Source: Methylocystaceae bacterium
GTDB taxonomy: Bacteria > Pseudomonadota > Alphaproteobacteria > Rhodospirillales > Terasakiellaceae
NCBI GenBank assembly: GCA_013373205.1
Contig: JABXIG010000003.1
Coordinates: 806,001-870,000, forward strand
Length of the DNA: 64,000 nt
Direction: 5' to 3'
How positions within the stretch are numbered: the stretch's first letter is position 1; every line of letters begins with the position of its first letter. The position numbers and the translations under genes are program-made. Under the pieces are notes generated by a model. That model had not been told where the DNA came from, did not search any database, and worked only from the letters and a program-made list of their open reading frames with translations. This document shows positions 8,254 to 16,424 of the stretch, in pieces.

Positions 8254-9980
8254 TTTGCAAATTGTTGTTGCGTCAGCCAAACCGTTTGATAGGGGCTAAA
8301 GATCAAATCCCCTATCGGGTCGGTGATGTCTTGATCGGTGATAAGGTCTACCCAATTTTCATTTTTATCCAGATTTAGGTCAAACAGGGATAAGGGGCGA
8401 TCTGTTTTTTGCAGGTTGGTGACAGAATAGATAAACTGCCCCTGCCCTTTATGTTGACGGATAAAACCGAAAAATCCTGATTGGGGTTGCATAAGATATT
8501 GTGTGGCATCGGGATGGAAGGCCGCTTGATTGATACGTATATTCAGGCGGCGACGAATTTCATTAAAGACGCGTGCGGTGCTGCTATGCTGATCCGCAAG
8601 CTTTGTGGCTGTTTCATCAAAATCAAGCTGGCTGCGGTTGATGGACCGATTATGCTGCGTTTGTTTCAGCTTTTCATAATCATTTGGGGTGCCTAGCAGA
8701 CTATGGACATAAAAGGCTGGAATGCCTTGTAAGCTCATCATCACAGATTGGGAGGCTACAAACCGTTCTACTTGTAGATGGTCTGCACCCTGAATGGTGC
8801 CTTTGAGTGCATCAAAATAAGTGATGTTCATTTCATAGGGTTTTTCGACGCCTTCGCGCGAGGTTCGGGTTGTGACCTGTGCGCCAAAGACTTCGACCGT
8901 ATTAAGCAACAGATCAATGTCATTTTGCGATAAAAGCCCATCCACCGGACGCAGGCCAATACCATCGTGGGAAGCCGTAAAATTTAAGTATGTACACCCG
9001 TTTTGCAAAGGCGGCATGCTGCTGGCCCAGTGGCGCAAATGTTCAGAACGTCCTGTCAGCAAGGCGTGCAGCAACAAAGGTGGCAGGCTAAAGTTATAGA
9101 CCACATGGGCTTCGTTGCCATTGCCGAAATATTGCAGGTTTTCGTGGTTTGGCACGTTGGTTTCGGTGATCAGAATAATCGTTTCATCGCGCATATCAGA
9201 CAGGCTGCGCATCAGTTTTACAATTTCATGTGTCTGGGGTAGATGGATGCTGCTGGTCCCTGCCTCTTTCCATAAAAAGGCAACTGCATCAAGACGGAAG
9301 ATCCGAACTCCATGATCAATATAACGCCCCATGATTGCGAGCATTTCCACCAAAAGATCCGGATTTGAAAAATTAAGATCCACCTGATCGTGGCTAAAGG
9401 TACACCAGACGTATTTGGTTCCCTCTTTTGTCACTGTCGGGCGTAAAAGTGCAAAAGGTCTGGGGCGCACGACATGGCTCAGATCATCATCGGGCTGGGC
9501 TGTTTTTATGTATCTCTTGCCAGGTTCTTGTGCGTCTTCAAATTCTTTAAACCATTTGTGTGACCCGGAAGCATGGTTGACTACAAGATCGCCCATAAAA
9601 CGGTAATCTTTGGCAATTTTTTCAATGTCTTCCCAGTTGCCAAGATCTGGTCGGACCTGATCATAATCCTGAACAGCAAAACCGTCATCAGAGGTATAGG
9701 GAAAGAAAGGTAGAATATGAACACCTGTCAGACTGTCTTTCAGGTAGGTATCCAGAAAATGCTTCAGCGTTCGAAGTGGTTTTTCCCCTTCTATGACAAA
9801 GGTATCGCCATAGGTGATCATCACAGCATCTTTTTGATCCCACAACGCACTAAAGCGCGGCTTGGCATTTTTTTTACCAACGCCAAAGGCATCAAGGCAG
9901 CGCTTAGCGAGCGGGGTTAAATCAGCATCAGGATATATATATTCGAGATGCCGTGTGATGATCTTTTGTTTTTCTTTCAT
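8250..9980 (-). CDS. GH13 (subfamily 18-like) glycoside phosphorylase, probably glucosylglycerate or sucrose phosphorylase
   Basis: A 576-residue alpha-amylase-fold enzyme. The nucleophile is Asp231 in RIFRLDAVAF, the acid/base Glu273 in ITETNVPN, and the transition-state Asp339 in TASHDGIG. The early block ILPFFPYTSDDGFAV is typical of sucrose phosphorylases and the related glucosylglycerate phosphorylases. Because it faces the gpgP-gpgS genes and their stop codons overlap, phosphorolysis of glucosylglycerate to glucose-1-phosphate and glycerate is the best guess. Sucrose phosphorylase is the alternative; loop residues that separate the two could not be judged by eye. No signal peptide, so cytoplasmic. 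Confidence 0.8.
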   Translation of the reverse strand: MKEKQKIITRHLEYIYPDADLTPLAKRCLDAFGVGKKNAKPRFSALWDQKDAVMITYGDTFVIEGEKPLRTLKHFLDTYLKDSLTGVHILPFFPYTSDDGFAVQDYDQVRPDLGNWEDIEKIAKDYRFMGDLVVNHASGSHKWFKEFEDAQEPGKRYIKTAQPDDDLSHVVRPRPFALLRPTVTKEGTKYVWCTFSHDQVDLNFSNPDLLVEMLAIMGRYIDHGVRIFRLDAVAFLWKEAGTSSIHLPQTHEIVKLMRSLSDMRDETIILITETNVPNHENLQYFGNGNEAHVVYNFSLPPLLLHALLTGRSEHLRHWASSMPPLQNGCTYLNFTASHDGIGLRPVDGLLSQNDIDLLLNTVEVFGAQVTTRTSREGVEKPYEMNITYFDALKGTIQGADHLQVERFVASQSVMMSLQGIPAFYVHSLLGTPNDYEKLKQTQHNRSINRSQLDFDETATKLADQHSSTARVFNEIRRRLNIRINQAAFHPDATQYLMQPQSGFFGFIRQHKGQGQFIYSVTNLQKTDRPLSLFDLNLDKNENWVDLITDQDITDPIGDLIFSPYQTVWLTQQQFAN

Positions 9981-10050
9981 AAAGAATAGGTTTACACAGG
10001 TTTTATTTACACTGACAATAAAAAATCAAGCATATGGGGGAGCCATAAAG

Positions 10051-10566
10051 ATGAAAAAAATTGCGATGGCATTGGCGCTGACCGTTCTGCCTATACAGTC
10101 TGTGCATGCCGATGATCGTCAGGTTGTCAATGTACCAAGCGAAATTAAGGCGATGTTCTTAGAAGAAATGCGCGGTCATCTTGATAACCTGAATGAAATC
10201 ACACTGGCCTTATCAGCAGGTGACTTTGAAGCCGCTGCTTTTGTTGCTAAAAACAAAATGGGCTTTGGTCATTCCATGCGTGAAATTCTGGTCAATCAAG
10301 GTATGCATGAAGCTGAAATTGATGCCTTTATGAAAAGAATGCGTGAAAAACATGGCCCAGGCCAAGGTCGGGGCATGGGGCGGTTTATGCCGGAAGAATT
10401 AACCATGATGGGGCAGGAATTTCATATGGCAGCTGAAAATTTTGCCGAAGTTGCCAGTAGTGTTCAATCCCCACCCACGCCTGAAGATTATAAAAATGTC
10501 TTTACGGCCCTAAGTGAAACTATTGACGTGTGTAGCGCGTGCCATTCCACATTCCGAGTAGAATAA
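10051..10566 (+). CDS. Periplasmic cytochrome c'-like (class II) haem protein
   Basis: A 171-residue protein that begins with a Sec signal peptide (MKKIAMALALTVL...SVHA, cut near residue 20). The haem-binding motif CSACH is at 161-165, just before the C-terminus, and is followed by STFR; a C-terminal CxxCHxxFR on a four-helix body is the mark of cytochrome c' and c556. The middle is helical and Met-rich. The start ATG 10051 follows GGGGGAG at 8 bases; in-frame codons upstream overlap the divergent GH13 gene. Its partner is unknown; relatives bind NO or carry electrons. Confidence 0.7.
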   Translation: MKKIAMALALTVLPIQSVHADDRQVVNVPSEIKAMFLEEMRGHLDNLNEITLALSAGDFEAAAFVAKNKMGFGHSMREILVNQGMHEAEIDAFMKRMREKHGPGQGRGMGRFMPEELTMMGQEFHMAAENFAEVASSVQSPPTPEDYKNVFTALSETIDVCSACHSTFRVE

Positions 10567-10570
10567 AACG

Positions 10571-11248
10571 ATGAAAATTAAAAGAAATTCAGATGTCTTA
10601 AAATCCACTTTGGATTTATCGAAAAAGAAAATCCTTGATGTGGGAAGCGGCGAAGGCCATTTGACCCGCATGATGACGGAGGAAGGCGGCGAGGTTATTG
10701 GGCTTGAATGTACTGCGCGCCAACTTGAAAAGGCAATGTCTTATAATAAAGTCGGCAATGAAACTTATGTGGACGCAGTGGCACAATCCCTGCCCTTTGA
10801 GGATCAGTCGTTTGATATTATTATTTTCTTTAATAGCCTACACCATATCCCAGTCGACGATCAGTTCACGGCCCTTTGTGAAGCTGCGCGTGTGTTAAAA
10901 TCAAAGGGCTATATTTATATTTCTGAACCGATTGCCGAAGGACCGCATTTCGAACTTTTAAAACCTATTGATGATGAAACATTCGTGCGTGCCAAAGCCT
11001 ACGAAGTTATCAAACGTTTTGAGGAAGCCGGTTTAAACTGGATTACTGAAGAGGTTTATAATCACCCGGTTCGCAGGAAAAGTTTTGAAGAGATGCGCGA
11101 TAAACTGACAGGTCCTAACCCGGAACGCGAAAAAATATTTGTCGAACAGGATGCACAACTAAGAGAGTCGTTTAAGCAGTTGGGGCAGCATGAAGATGGA
11201 TTTACTTACTTTGATCAGCCCACACGGATGAATTTGTTGCAGAAATAA
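10571..11248 (+). CDS. SAM-dependent class I methyltransferase
   Basis: A 225-residue protein with motif I ILDVGSGEGHLTRMM near residues 20-34, then VIGLECTARQLEKAM, and the methyltransferase-11 block DIIIFFNSLHHIP. These are the SAM-binding strands of the family; the acceptor is unknown. It starts 5 bases after the cytochrome gene. Its 3' end runs directly into a pseudogene of an O-antigen ligase, so it may have belonged to a surface-polysaccharide locus or have been joined to it by a deletion. Confidence 0.75.
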   Translation: MKIKRNSDVLKSTLDLSKKKILDVGSGEGHLTRMMTEEGGEVIGLECTARQLEKAMSYNKVGNETYVDAVAQSLPFEDQSFDIIIFFNSLHHIPVDDQFTALCEAARVLKSKGYIYISEPIAEGPHFELLKPIDDETFVRAKAYEVIKRFEEAGLNWITEEVYNHPVRRKSFEEMRDKLTGPNPEREKIFVEQDAQLRESFKQLGQHEDGFTYFDQPTRMNLLQK

Positions 11249-11250
11249 AT

Positions 11251-11822
11251 CTGCTTTTGCGATTACCTGCCAAAACGTTTGCCAAGTTAGGCGGTGTTTT
11301 ATGCATCGGCTTGGCTATGTCTATTGGGCTTGTGGTTTGAGCGTTTGATGGGAACTGGGCAGTTTATCAAAACTTATCCAATAAGATTGCCTCCACAATG
11401 CATTCCCGGCATTTGCTTTTGTCGGTGGTGGCAGATAGCAGTGGTGACAGTTTCACAGAGTTCTTGTTTGGTAACGGATGGGGCAGTTTTGCCAATATGT
11501 TGATGATGAACGTTCCTTTTGAAAAAACCGCTGTTTTTTTCTCAGGAAACATGGCTGATATCAGTAGTGAAACCTGGATCTGGGACAGTCTGTTACGTTT
11601 TGATTTTCACAGTCATAATCTGTTTGTGGAAAGCCTTGGCAGCATTGGATTGGTTGGGGTTCTGCTGGTTTTTGCGTATTTTACAGCTTGGTCCGCTTTG
11701 CCAAAAGGGAATATTTATTTTTAACTTTTTCGTGTGTCATTGGCCTGATTCTATTAAATTACATTTGGATTGCTAAGCGGTCAGACAAATTGTTACAAGC
11801 ATTTGAAATTAATATCGTTTAA
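11251..11822 (+). pseudogene. Decayed C-terminal part of an O-antigen ligase/polymerase-like membrane protein
   Basis: Reading in one frame gives a membrane segment (LGGVLCIGLAMSIGLVV), an in-frame TGA at 11338, then AFDGNWAVYQNL and MHSRHLLLSVVADS, then GNGWGSF and HSHNLFVESLGSIGLVGVLL. The last is the pattern of the C-terminal part of O-antigen ligase (Wzy_C) proteins. After KGNIYF the frame stops, but a shift of one base in the T-rich run at about 11710-11720 restores a further hydrophobic segment, CVIGLILLNYIWIAKRSD, ending at 11822. The N-terminal half expected for the family is missing. One stop plus one frameshift and a truncation point to a dead gene. Confidence 0.7.
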
Positions 11823-12534
11823 AAGCCTAATTTGTTTTATCTTTATAGTTTTTTCCTATAGCGGTTTTTTCAGCTACCGTCTTGCAGAAGCAGGTCATCA
11901 ACAGATTATTTTAAATCATGAACCACAAAATGACCCAACAGAGGCCTGTCGGGTTGATGTGTATGTTTTTGGTCGCGATGGACGCCATTTTGCAGAGGTG
12001 TTTAAATCTTACATTCATATGCTTAATAACAAGATTGAAGAAGAAGAGAGCACTATTACGCCTGCGCATTGGCAACGACTTGAACAATTATTATGTAATG
12101 CAGACCAACGTTTGTCTGAACGACAAGAGCTTGTGTCGGGTGTACGGGCCTTGATGGCACGTGGGGATTATCTCTATCGATATCGCACGCAAACACAGCA
12201 GCATCCAGTCCTTTATAAGAGAATGATTGAGGGGTGGCAGCAAAATCTTGATGAGGTAATGGCCCTTGCTCCAAAACGATTTGATCTTGCTATTCCCTTT
12301 TATAACTGGCTCTTGGAAACAGGTCAGGAAGAAGACCTTTATCAACGGGCCCAAAAAGCGCTTCAATATAAGTCAACCAAGCCGATTGGTTTGTGGTTTT
12401 CAGGGATTGTCTTATTGAATGATCCGGCTCGAAAAGACAGGGGTGTAGTTATGTTAAAGGAAGCATTAGATTTTGGAATTGAAAAATTCTTTCCTGTAGA
12501 AGCTGGCTTAAAACAAGCGCTAAACAATCTTTAG
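11803..12534 (+). CDS. Exported or membrane-anchored protein of unknown function
   Basis: A 243-residue reading from TTG 11803. The first 30 residues form one hydrophobic segment (LICFIFIVFSYSGFFSYRLAEA), then a helical, charged body. The protein has pairs such as QRLEQLLCNADQRL and a repeat-like end, AQKALQYK followed by VMLKEALDFGI, that recalls TPR helices. It overlaps the pseudogene end by 20 bases, suggesting the two were once coupled. The start is uncertain; an ATG at 11770 is also in frame. I do not recognise a family. A role in polysaccharide assembly is only suggested by position. Confidence 0.55.
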   Translation: MKLISFKSLICFIFIVFSYSGFFSYRLAEAGHQQIILNHEPQNDPTEACRVDVYVFGRDGRHFAEVFKSYIHMLNNKIEEEESTITPAHWQRLEQLLCNADQRLSERQELVSGVRALMARGDYLYRYRTQTQQHPVLYKRMIEGWQQNLDEVMALAPKRFDLAIPFYNWLLETGQEEDLYQRAQKALQYKSTKPIGLWFSGIVLLNDPARKDRGVVMLKEALDFGIEKFFPVEAGLKQALNNL

Positions 12535-12540
12535 AGCGAT

Positions 12541-12558
12541 GCTTCCTCAAGAGGAAGC
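12541..12558 (+). terminator. Hairpin after the unknown exported protein
   Basis: GCTTCCTC-AA-GAGGAAGC is a perfect 8-base-pair stem starting 6 bases after the stop codon at 12534. It is followed by TTTATC only, so termination may be weak. Confidence 0.5.
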
Positions 12559-12872
12559 TTTATCAAGTTAAAATTGTTTATTGTTATATCTATAAGCTTT
12601 ATTATTGTTTTTCGGCCTTGAATTTTTTTAATTAAGCTAATTTATTCAGTGTGTTCAAAACGATTTTCGACTTATTCTAAGTGAAAGTCTTTGAAAACAA
12701 ACAATGAACTCTGGCATTTATGATTTTAGTGCTATAAAATTTCTAGTTGGTTTTATATGTTTAAATTTTTCCGATGATGTAAAGAACCTTGTTTATCTGC
12801 TTTTAAAAGATAAAGACAGTTCTCTCTCATACATGAAAAGAAATCCCATATGTATCCGAACAATGGAGCGAA
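12559..12872 (+). other. AT-rich intergenic stretch before the GGDEF/EAL gene
   Basis: About 310 bases with no convincing gene. A 63-codon open frame at 12704-12895 has no ribosome site, overlaps the next gene and lacks any recognisable motif. The stretch probably carries the promoter of the GGDEF/EAL gene, but no clear -35/-10 pair was chosen. Confidence 0.4.
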
Positions 12873-15584
12873 ATGCGACTAACAACGGCACATAAAATCA
12901 TTGCTTCCATCCTGCTGCCTGTATTGGTATTTCTTGGTGGGGTGACTTTGCGTTCCCAGGCTTTTTGGGAAGAATTAAGTGTGCGTGAAGAAGGGCGTAT
13001 TCAGCAAGCTCATATTACAATTGAAAATGCCTTATCAACAGCGGTGAGAGATTTAAGCTTTATCCGGCAAAATCCAAGCCTGTTGATTTATGCTGAGAAT
13101 TCAGATGAAGCGCGTCGAATTGAGTTTGAGCAATTCCTTGTTGGGCTTTCAAATGCCAAAAAAGTATATCAGCAGCTAAGGTTCATTGATCAAAATGGTT
13201 GGGAAAAAGTCAGGGTTGATCATAACGGGGTTGCCATGCCCATCGCGCCGAGCTTGTTACAAGATAAAAGCGCGAGATATTATTTTAAGGAAGCCAAAGA
13301 CCTCGGGATAAATGAAGTTTATATTTCAAAGCTTGATCTGAATGTTGAAAACGGTGTGCTAGAGGTTCCTCACAAACCTATGATCCGCCTTGTCGCGCCT
13401 GTTTTTGTTAATGATGAGCGCAAGGGCGTTATCGTGATTAACTATTTGGCTCAGGATTTTCTGTCAAAGATGTCAAATATTCTTTCAGATGGTGTTGAAG
13501 GATATGTGCTTAACAAAAAAGGCTACTGGTTGTTGGGGCCTAGTCGACAGTTGGAATGGGGCTTTATGCTGGGAAAAGAGCATAAGTTTCAGGATCAGTA
13601 TTCTGATGAATGGCAACTGTTTATAAAGGGTGAGACTTCTTTCAGCACGAGAAATGGAGTTTTTCATACGAAATTTTTCGCGCCGGATTTTGCAAGGACC
13701 ATTAACACGGAAAACAGTTTTAAAGGGGTATATATCGTATCCAAGGCCAACGGTGGGATTTTGGCGGGGCTGGAGTTGAAAGCCCATGGATTAGAGATCC
13801 TAGCTTTTGCTTTTGTCATTATCGTGATCTCAATTGCCGCTCACAAGGTTATTATGTTACAAAATGATGCGGTTGATCAGCAAGCCATGGTTCAGGAACA
13901 GTTGCGTGGTGAGTTAACTGAAGCAGATCACAAGAACACGGCCATTGTTGAAATATCCCATGAAGGGATTATCACCTGTGCACAGGATGGAACGATTTTG
14001 GATGCAAACCCGGCAGCACGGCGCATGTTTCGTTATGACTATAATGGATTGATCGGACTTAATTTATATGACCAGCTTATCGCCAAGCAAGATGGCGGGA
14101 TTCATGTGCCTCAAGTCTCGTTACGTCGTCAACAGCCTGTGGCTATGAAGGTTGCTGCTAAACGGGGGGATAATTCTCTCTTTCAGGCAGAATTAACCAT
14201 TACGGAAACGGTAAAAAGCCGGAATAAACATCAGTTCATTACCTTTGTGCGCGATATCAGCCGACAGATGGAATATGAAGAAGGCCTGAAAAAAATTGCT
14301 CTATATGACCCGTTAACAGGTCTGCCTAATCGTTATAATCTAAATGATTGCCTGTCCCAACTCCACAAAGAAGCAAGATCTAAAGGTAAGAAATTTGCGA
14401 TTATTTTATTGGGGTTAGATGAATTTCATATCGTAAATGACACGCTTGGTCATGCGATGGGGGACGAGGTTTTAAAAACAGTTGCAACAAGGTTGCTCAA
14501 ACTGTTCCCGCAGACGCTACAAGTCGCACGGTTGGCTGGTGATGAGTTTGTACTTGTCCTTGATGTGGATAATGATGAAATCATCGCCCATCAGGCCTGT
14601 GAACGTATTTTAGAGGATTTTAGCCATTCATTATTGGTGAATAACCATGAAATTCATGTGTCGATGAGCCTCGGATTGGCTTTTGAAACCCGTGAGCTGG
14701 CAAAACCCAATGATGTTTTACAGCATGCCGACAGTGCGATGCATAAGGCCAAGAAAGAAAGCCGCAATTCTTATGCGACCTATAATAAAGAGATGGGCTT
14801 GAAGAATGATCGGATACATCTGCTGCAAAATAAACTGCCTTATGTTTTGGAAAAAGATGAATTGGCTGTTTTTTTCCAACCTTTAGTCGATGCAAAGACA
14901 CAGGAAGTTGTTGGTGCAGAAGCGTTGTTACGTTGGCAAAATGCCGAACTTGGTTTTATCAGCCCTGTGGAATTTATCCCTATTGCGGAGAAAACCGGAA
15001 TGATTGTGCCAATTGGGGACTGGGTGATTGATCAAGCATGTCAGTTTGCGACGGAAATGCGGACGAACCATGAGAATTTCTTTGTTGCCATCAATGTGTC
15101 TCCTATCCAGTTTATGGCGTGTGAAATGTCGGACGTGTTGAAAGGAAAACTTGAAAAATTCCAACTGCGGGCATCAGCCCTTGAAATTGAACTGACCGAA
15201 GGCATTCTGGTTCAAGACCCAGAAGGCGCAAGACGTTCGCTGGAGGCTCTGGTTGCTTTGGGTGTGAGTGTCTCGATTGACGATTTTGGGACGGGGTATT
15301 CCAGTCTCAGCTATCTTAACAGCTACCCGTTTAAAACCTTAAAGATTGATCGGGCTTTTATCATGGGGCTGCCGGATGATCCCTCTTCCAAAGGGTTATC
15401 TATGGCGATTTTATCCATGGCGCGGGAGTTGAACTTGCACGTCATTGCAGAAGGCACAGAAACTATTCAACAGGTCGACTGGCTTAGCAAAGCAGGGGCG
15501 CATATTTTACAGGGCTATTTCTTCGATAAACCCATGAATAGTGAAGAGTTTAAAATTAAATATCTTAAACCTTTCCCTAACTGA
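12873..15584 (+). CDS. Membrane sensor with PAS, degenerate GGDEF and EAL domains (c-di-GMP turnover)
   Basis: A 903-residue protein. A membrane segment at about 8-25 and another near 308-330 enclose a periplasmic dCache-like sensor. A PAS domain follows (about 350-460, TCAQDGTILDANPAARRMF). The GGDEF site reads AGDEF (555-559) and the RxxD inhibitory site is absent. The EAL domain keeps EALLRW (Glu683), NVSPIQF, ELTEG, IDDFGTGYSS, KIDRAFI and AEGTE, the residues expected of an active phosphodiesterase. It probably breaks down cyclic di-GMP in response to a periplasmic signal, with the GGDEF part regulating or weakly making it. It stands alone between intergenic spaces. Confidence 0.88.
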   Translation: MRLTTAHKIIASILLPVLVFLGGVTLRSQAFWEELSVREEGRIQQAHITIENALSTAVRDLSFIRQNPSLLIYAENSDEARRIEFEQFLVGLSNAKKVYQQLRFIDQNGWEKVRVDHNGVAMPIAPSLLQDKSARYYFKEAKDLGINEVYISKLDLNVENGVLEVPHKPMIRLVAPVFVNDERKGVIVINYLAQDFLSKMSNILSDGVEGYVLNKKGYWLLGPSRQLEWGFMLGKEHKFQDQYSDEWQLFIKGETSFSTRNGVFHTKFFAPDFARTINTENSFKGVYIVSKANGGILAGLELKAHGLEILAFAFVIIVISIAAHKVIMLQNDAVDQQAMVQEQLRGELTEADHKNTAIVEISHEGIITCAQDGTILDANPAARRMFRYDYNGLIGLNLYDQLIAKQDGGIHVPQVSLRRQQPVAMKVAAKRGDNSLFQAELTITETVKSRNKHQFITFVRDISRQMEYEEGLKKIALYDPLTGLPNRYNLNDCLSQLHKEARSKGKKFAIILLGLDEFHIVNDTLGHAMGDEVLKTVATRLLKLFPQTLQVARLAGDEFVLVLDVDNDEIIAHQACERILEDFSHSLLVNNHEIHVSMSLGLAFETRELAKPNDVLQHADSAMHKAKKESRNSYATYNKEMGLKNDRIHLLQNKLPYVLEKDELAVFFQPLVDAKTQEVVGAEALLRWQNAELGFISPVEFIPIAEKTGMIVPIGDWVIDQACQFATEMRTNHENFFVAINVSPIQFMACEMSDVLKGKLEKFQLRASALEIELTEGILVQDPEGARRSLEALVALGVSVSIDDFGTGYSSLSYLNSYPFKTLKIDRAFIMGLPDDPSSKGLSMAILSMARELNLHVIAEGTETIQQVDWLSKAGAHILQGYFFDKPMNSEEFKIKYLKPFPN

Positions 15585-15655
15585 TCTCTTCCCCTTCCCC
15601 AGCCCTGCACAATAGAGTAAAATTCTTCGCGGGTGCAAAATATAGGGGAAGAAGA

Positions 15656-16129
15656 ATGGATGAAGTCACACTAGCCCGGATTATTCATGTACTGGGCGTT
15701 ATTATATGGGGCGGTGGAATTGGGTTCTTGGTAATTATCCTGATGCCGCGCCTGCGCAGTAACCCTACCCCTTCTTTGCAATTTCAATTTTTCCTGTCTG
15801 TGGCCCGACCCTTTGCGGCCTGGATGCGCTATGTTTCTTTGGCTGTGGGGCTCAGTGGGTTTGCTATGTTGCATTTTCTGTCAGGTTGGGATCGCTATCT
15901 GGATTTTACGACATATTGGTGGGTCCATTTGATGACAGCGACATGGTTGGTTTATAGCGCGCTTTTATTGCGTCAATTTATCAACACCAGACGCAAATGC
16001 ACTCCGCAATTGGATGACGCAGCAGCCACCTTTCGCCTTCACAAAGTCTCACGCATGCAACGCAATTTGTTTATACTGACAGTGATTACAGCCGCCAGCG
16101 CGCTTTATGGTGTGCATGGCAGCTGGTAA
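15656..16129 (+). CDS. Small four-helix membrane protein, CopD/HemJ-like
   Basis: A 157-residue integral membrane protein with about four hydrophobic segments. The first carries LARIIHVLGVIIWGGGIGFL, with a His in the helix, a pattern shared with CopD-type and related membrane proteins whose helices carry conserved His residues. Further His residues are in MLHFLSGW and WVHLMTATWLV. AGGGGAAGAAG lies just upstream of ATG 15656. No partner gene is adjacent on this strand. Function is unknown. Confidence 0.6.
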   Translation: MDEVTLARIIHVLGVIIWGGGIGFLVIILMPRLRSNPTPSLQFQFFLSVARPFAAWMRYVSLAVGLSGFAMLHFLSGWDRYLDFTTYWWVHLMTATWLVYSALLLRQFINTRRKCTPQLDDAAATFRLHKVSRMQRNLFILTVITAASALYGVHGSW

Positions 16130-16135
16130 ATCGTT

Positions 16136-16354
16136 TTATTTCTTTTTGCGTTCTTTTTCAGCAGCCAGACGCAAGGCTTTCAGGGCTTTGCTTTTTTCCT
16201 GATTTTTGCGCTTTTGATCTTCTTTGTCTTTGACAAGCTGATCTGCCTTGAACTTGGGTGGTTTACTGTCTTTAAACTCGTCCTGCGTGCCGCGTTCAAT
16301 GGCTGCAATCATTTTGTCGTCAGCTGTGTTTGGTCGTGTGGATCCTGAACCCAT
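16136..16354 (-). CDS. Small lysine-rich protein of unknown function
   Basis: A 72-residue protein, strongly charged, with a C-terminal half made almost entirely of Lys, Glu, Ala and Arg (for example EDQKRKNQEKSKALKAL) that would form a single basic helix or coiled coil. GAAAGG lies about 10 bases upstream of the ATG. It ends 6 bases from the stop of the convergent membrane protein gene. No family recognised; the low-complexity composition calls for caution, though the fit between neighbours supports a real gene. Confidence 0.5.
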   Translation of the reverse strand: MGSGSTRPNTADDKMIAAIERGTQDEFKDSKPPKFKADQLVKDKEDQKRKNQEKSKALKALRLAAEKERKKK

Positions 16355-16424
16355 GGGCTTTGGCCTTTCAAACAGATAATTTTGTGTAAAGATAAACCTA
16401 TTTATCTGTTACGGGTAAAAAATC

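Noticed and set aside
12704-12895. Plus-strand open frame of 63 codons before the GGDEF/EAL gene
   Set aside because: No ribosome site, no family features, and it overlaps the next gene.
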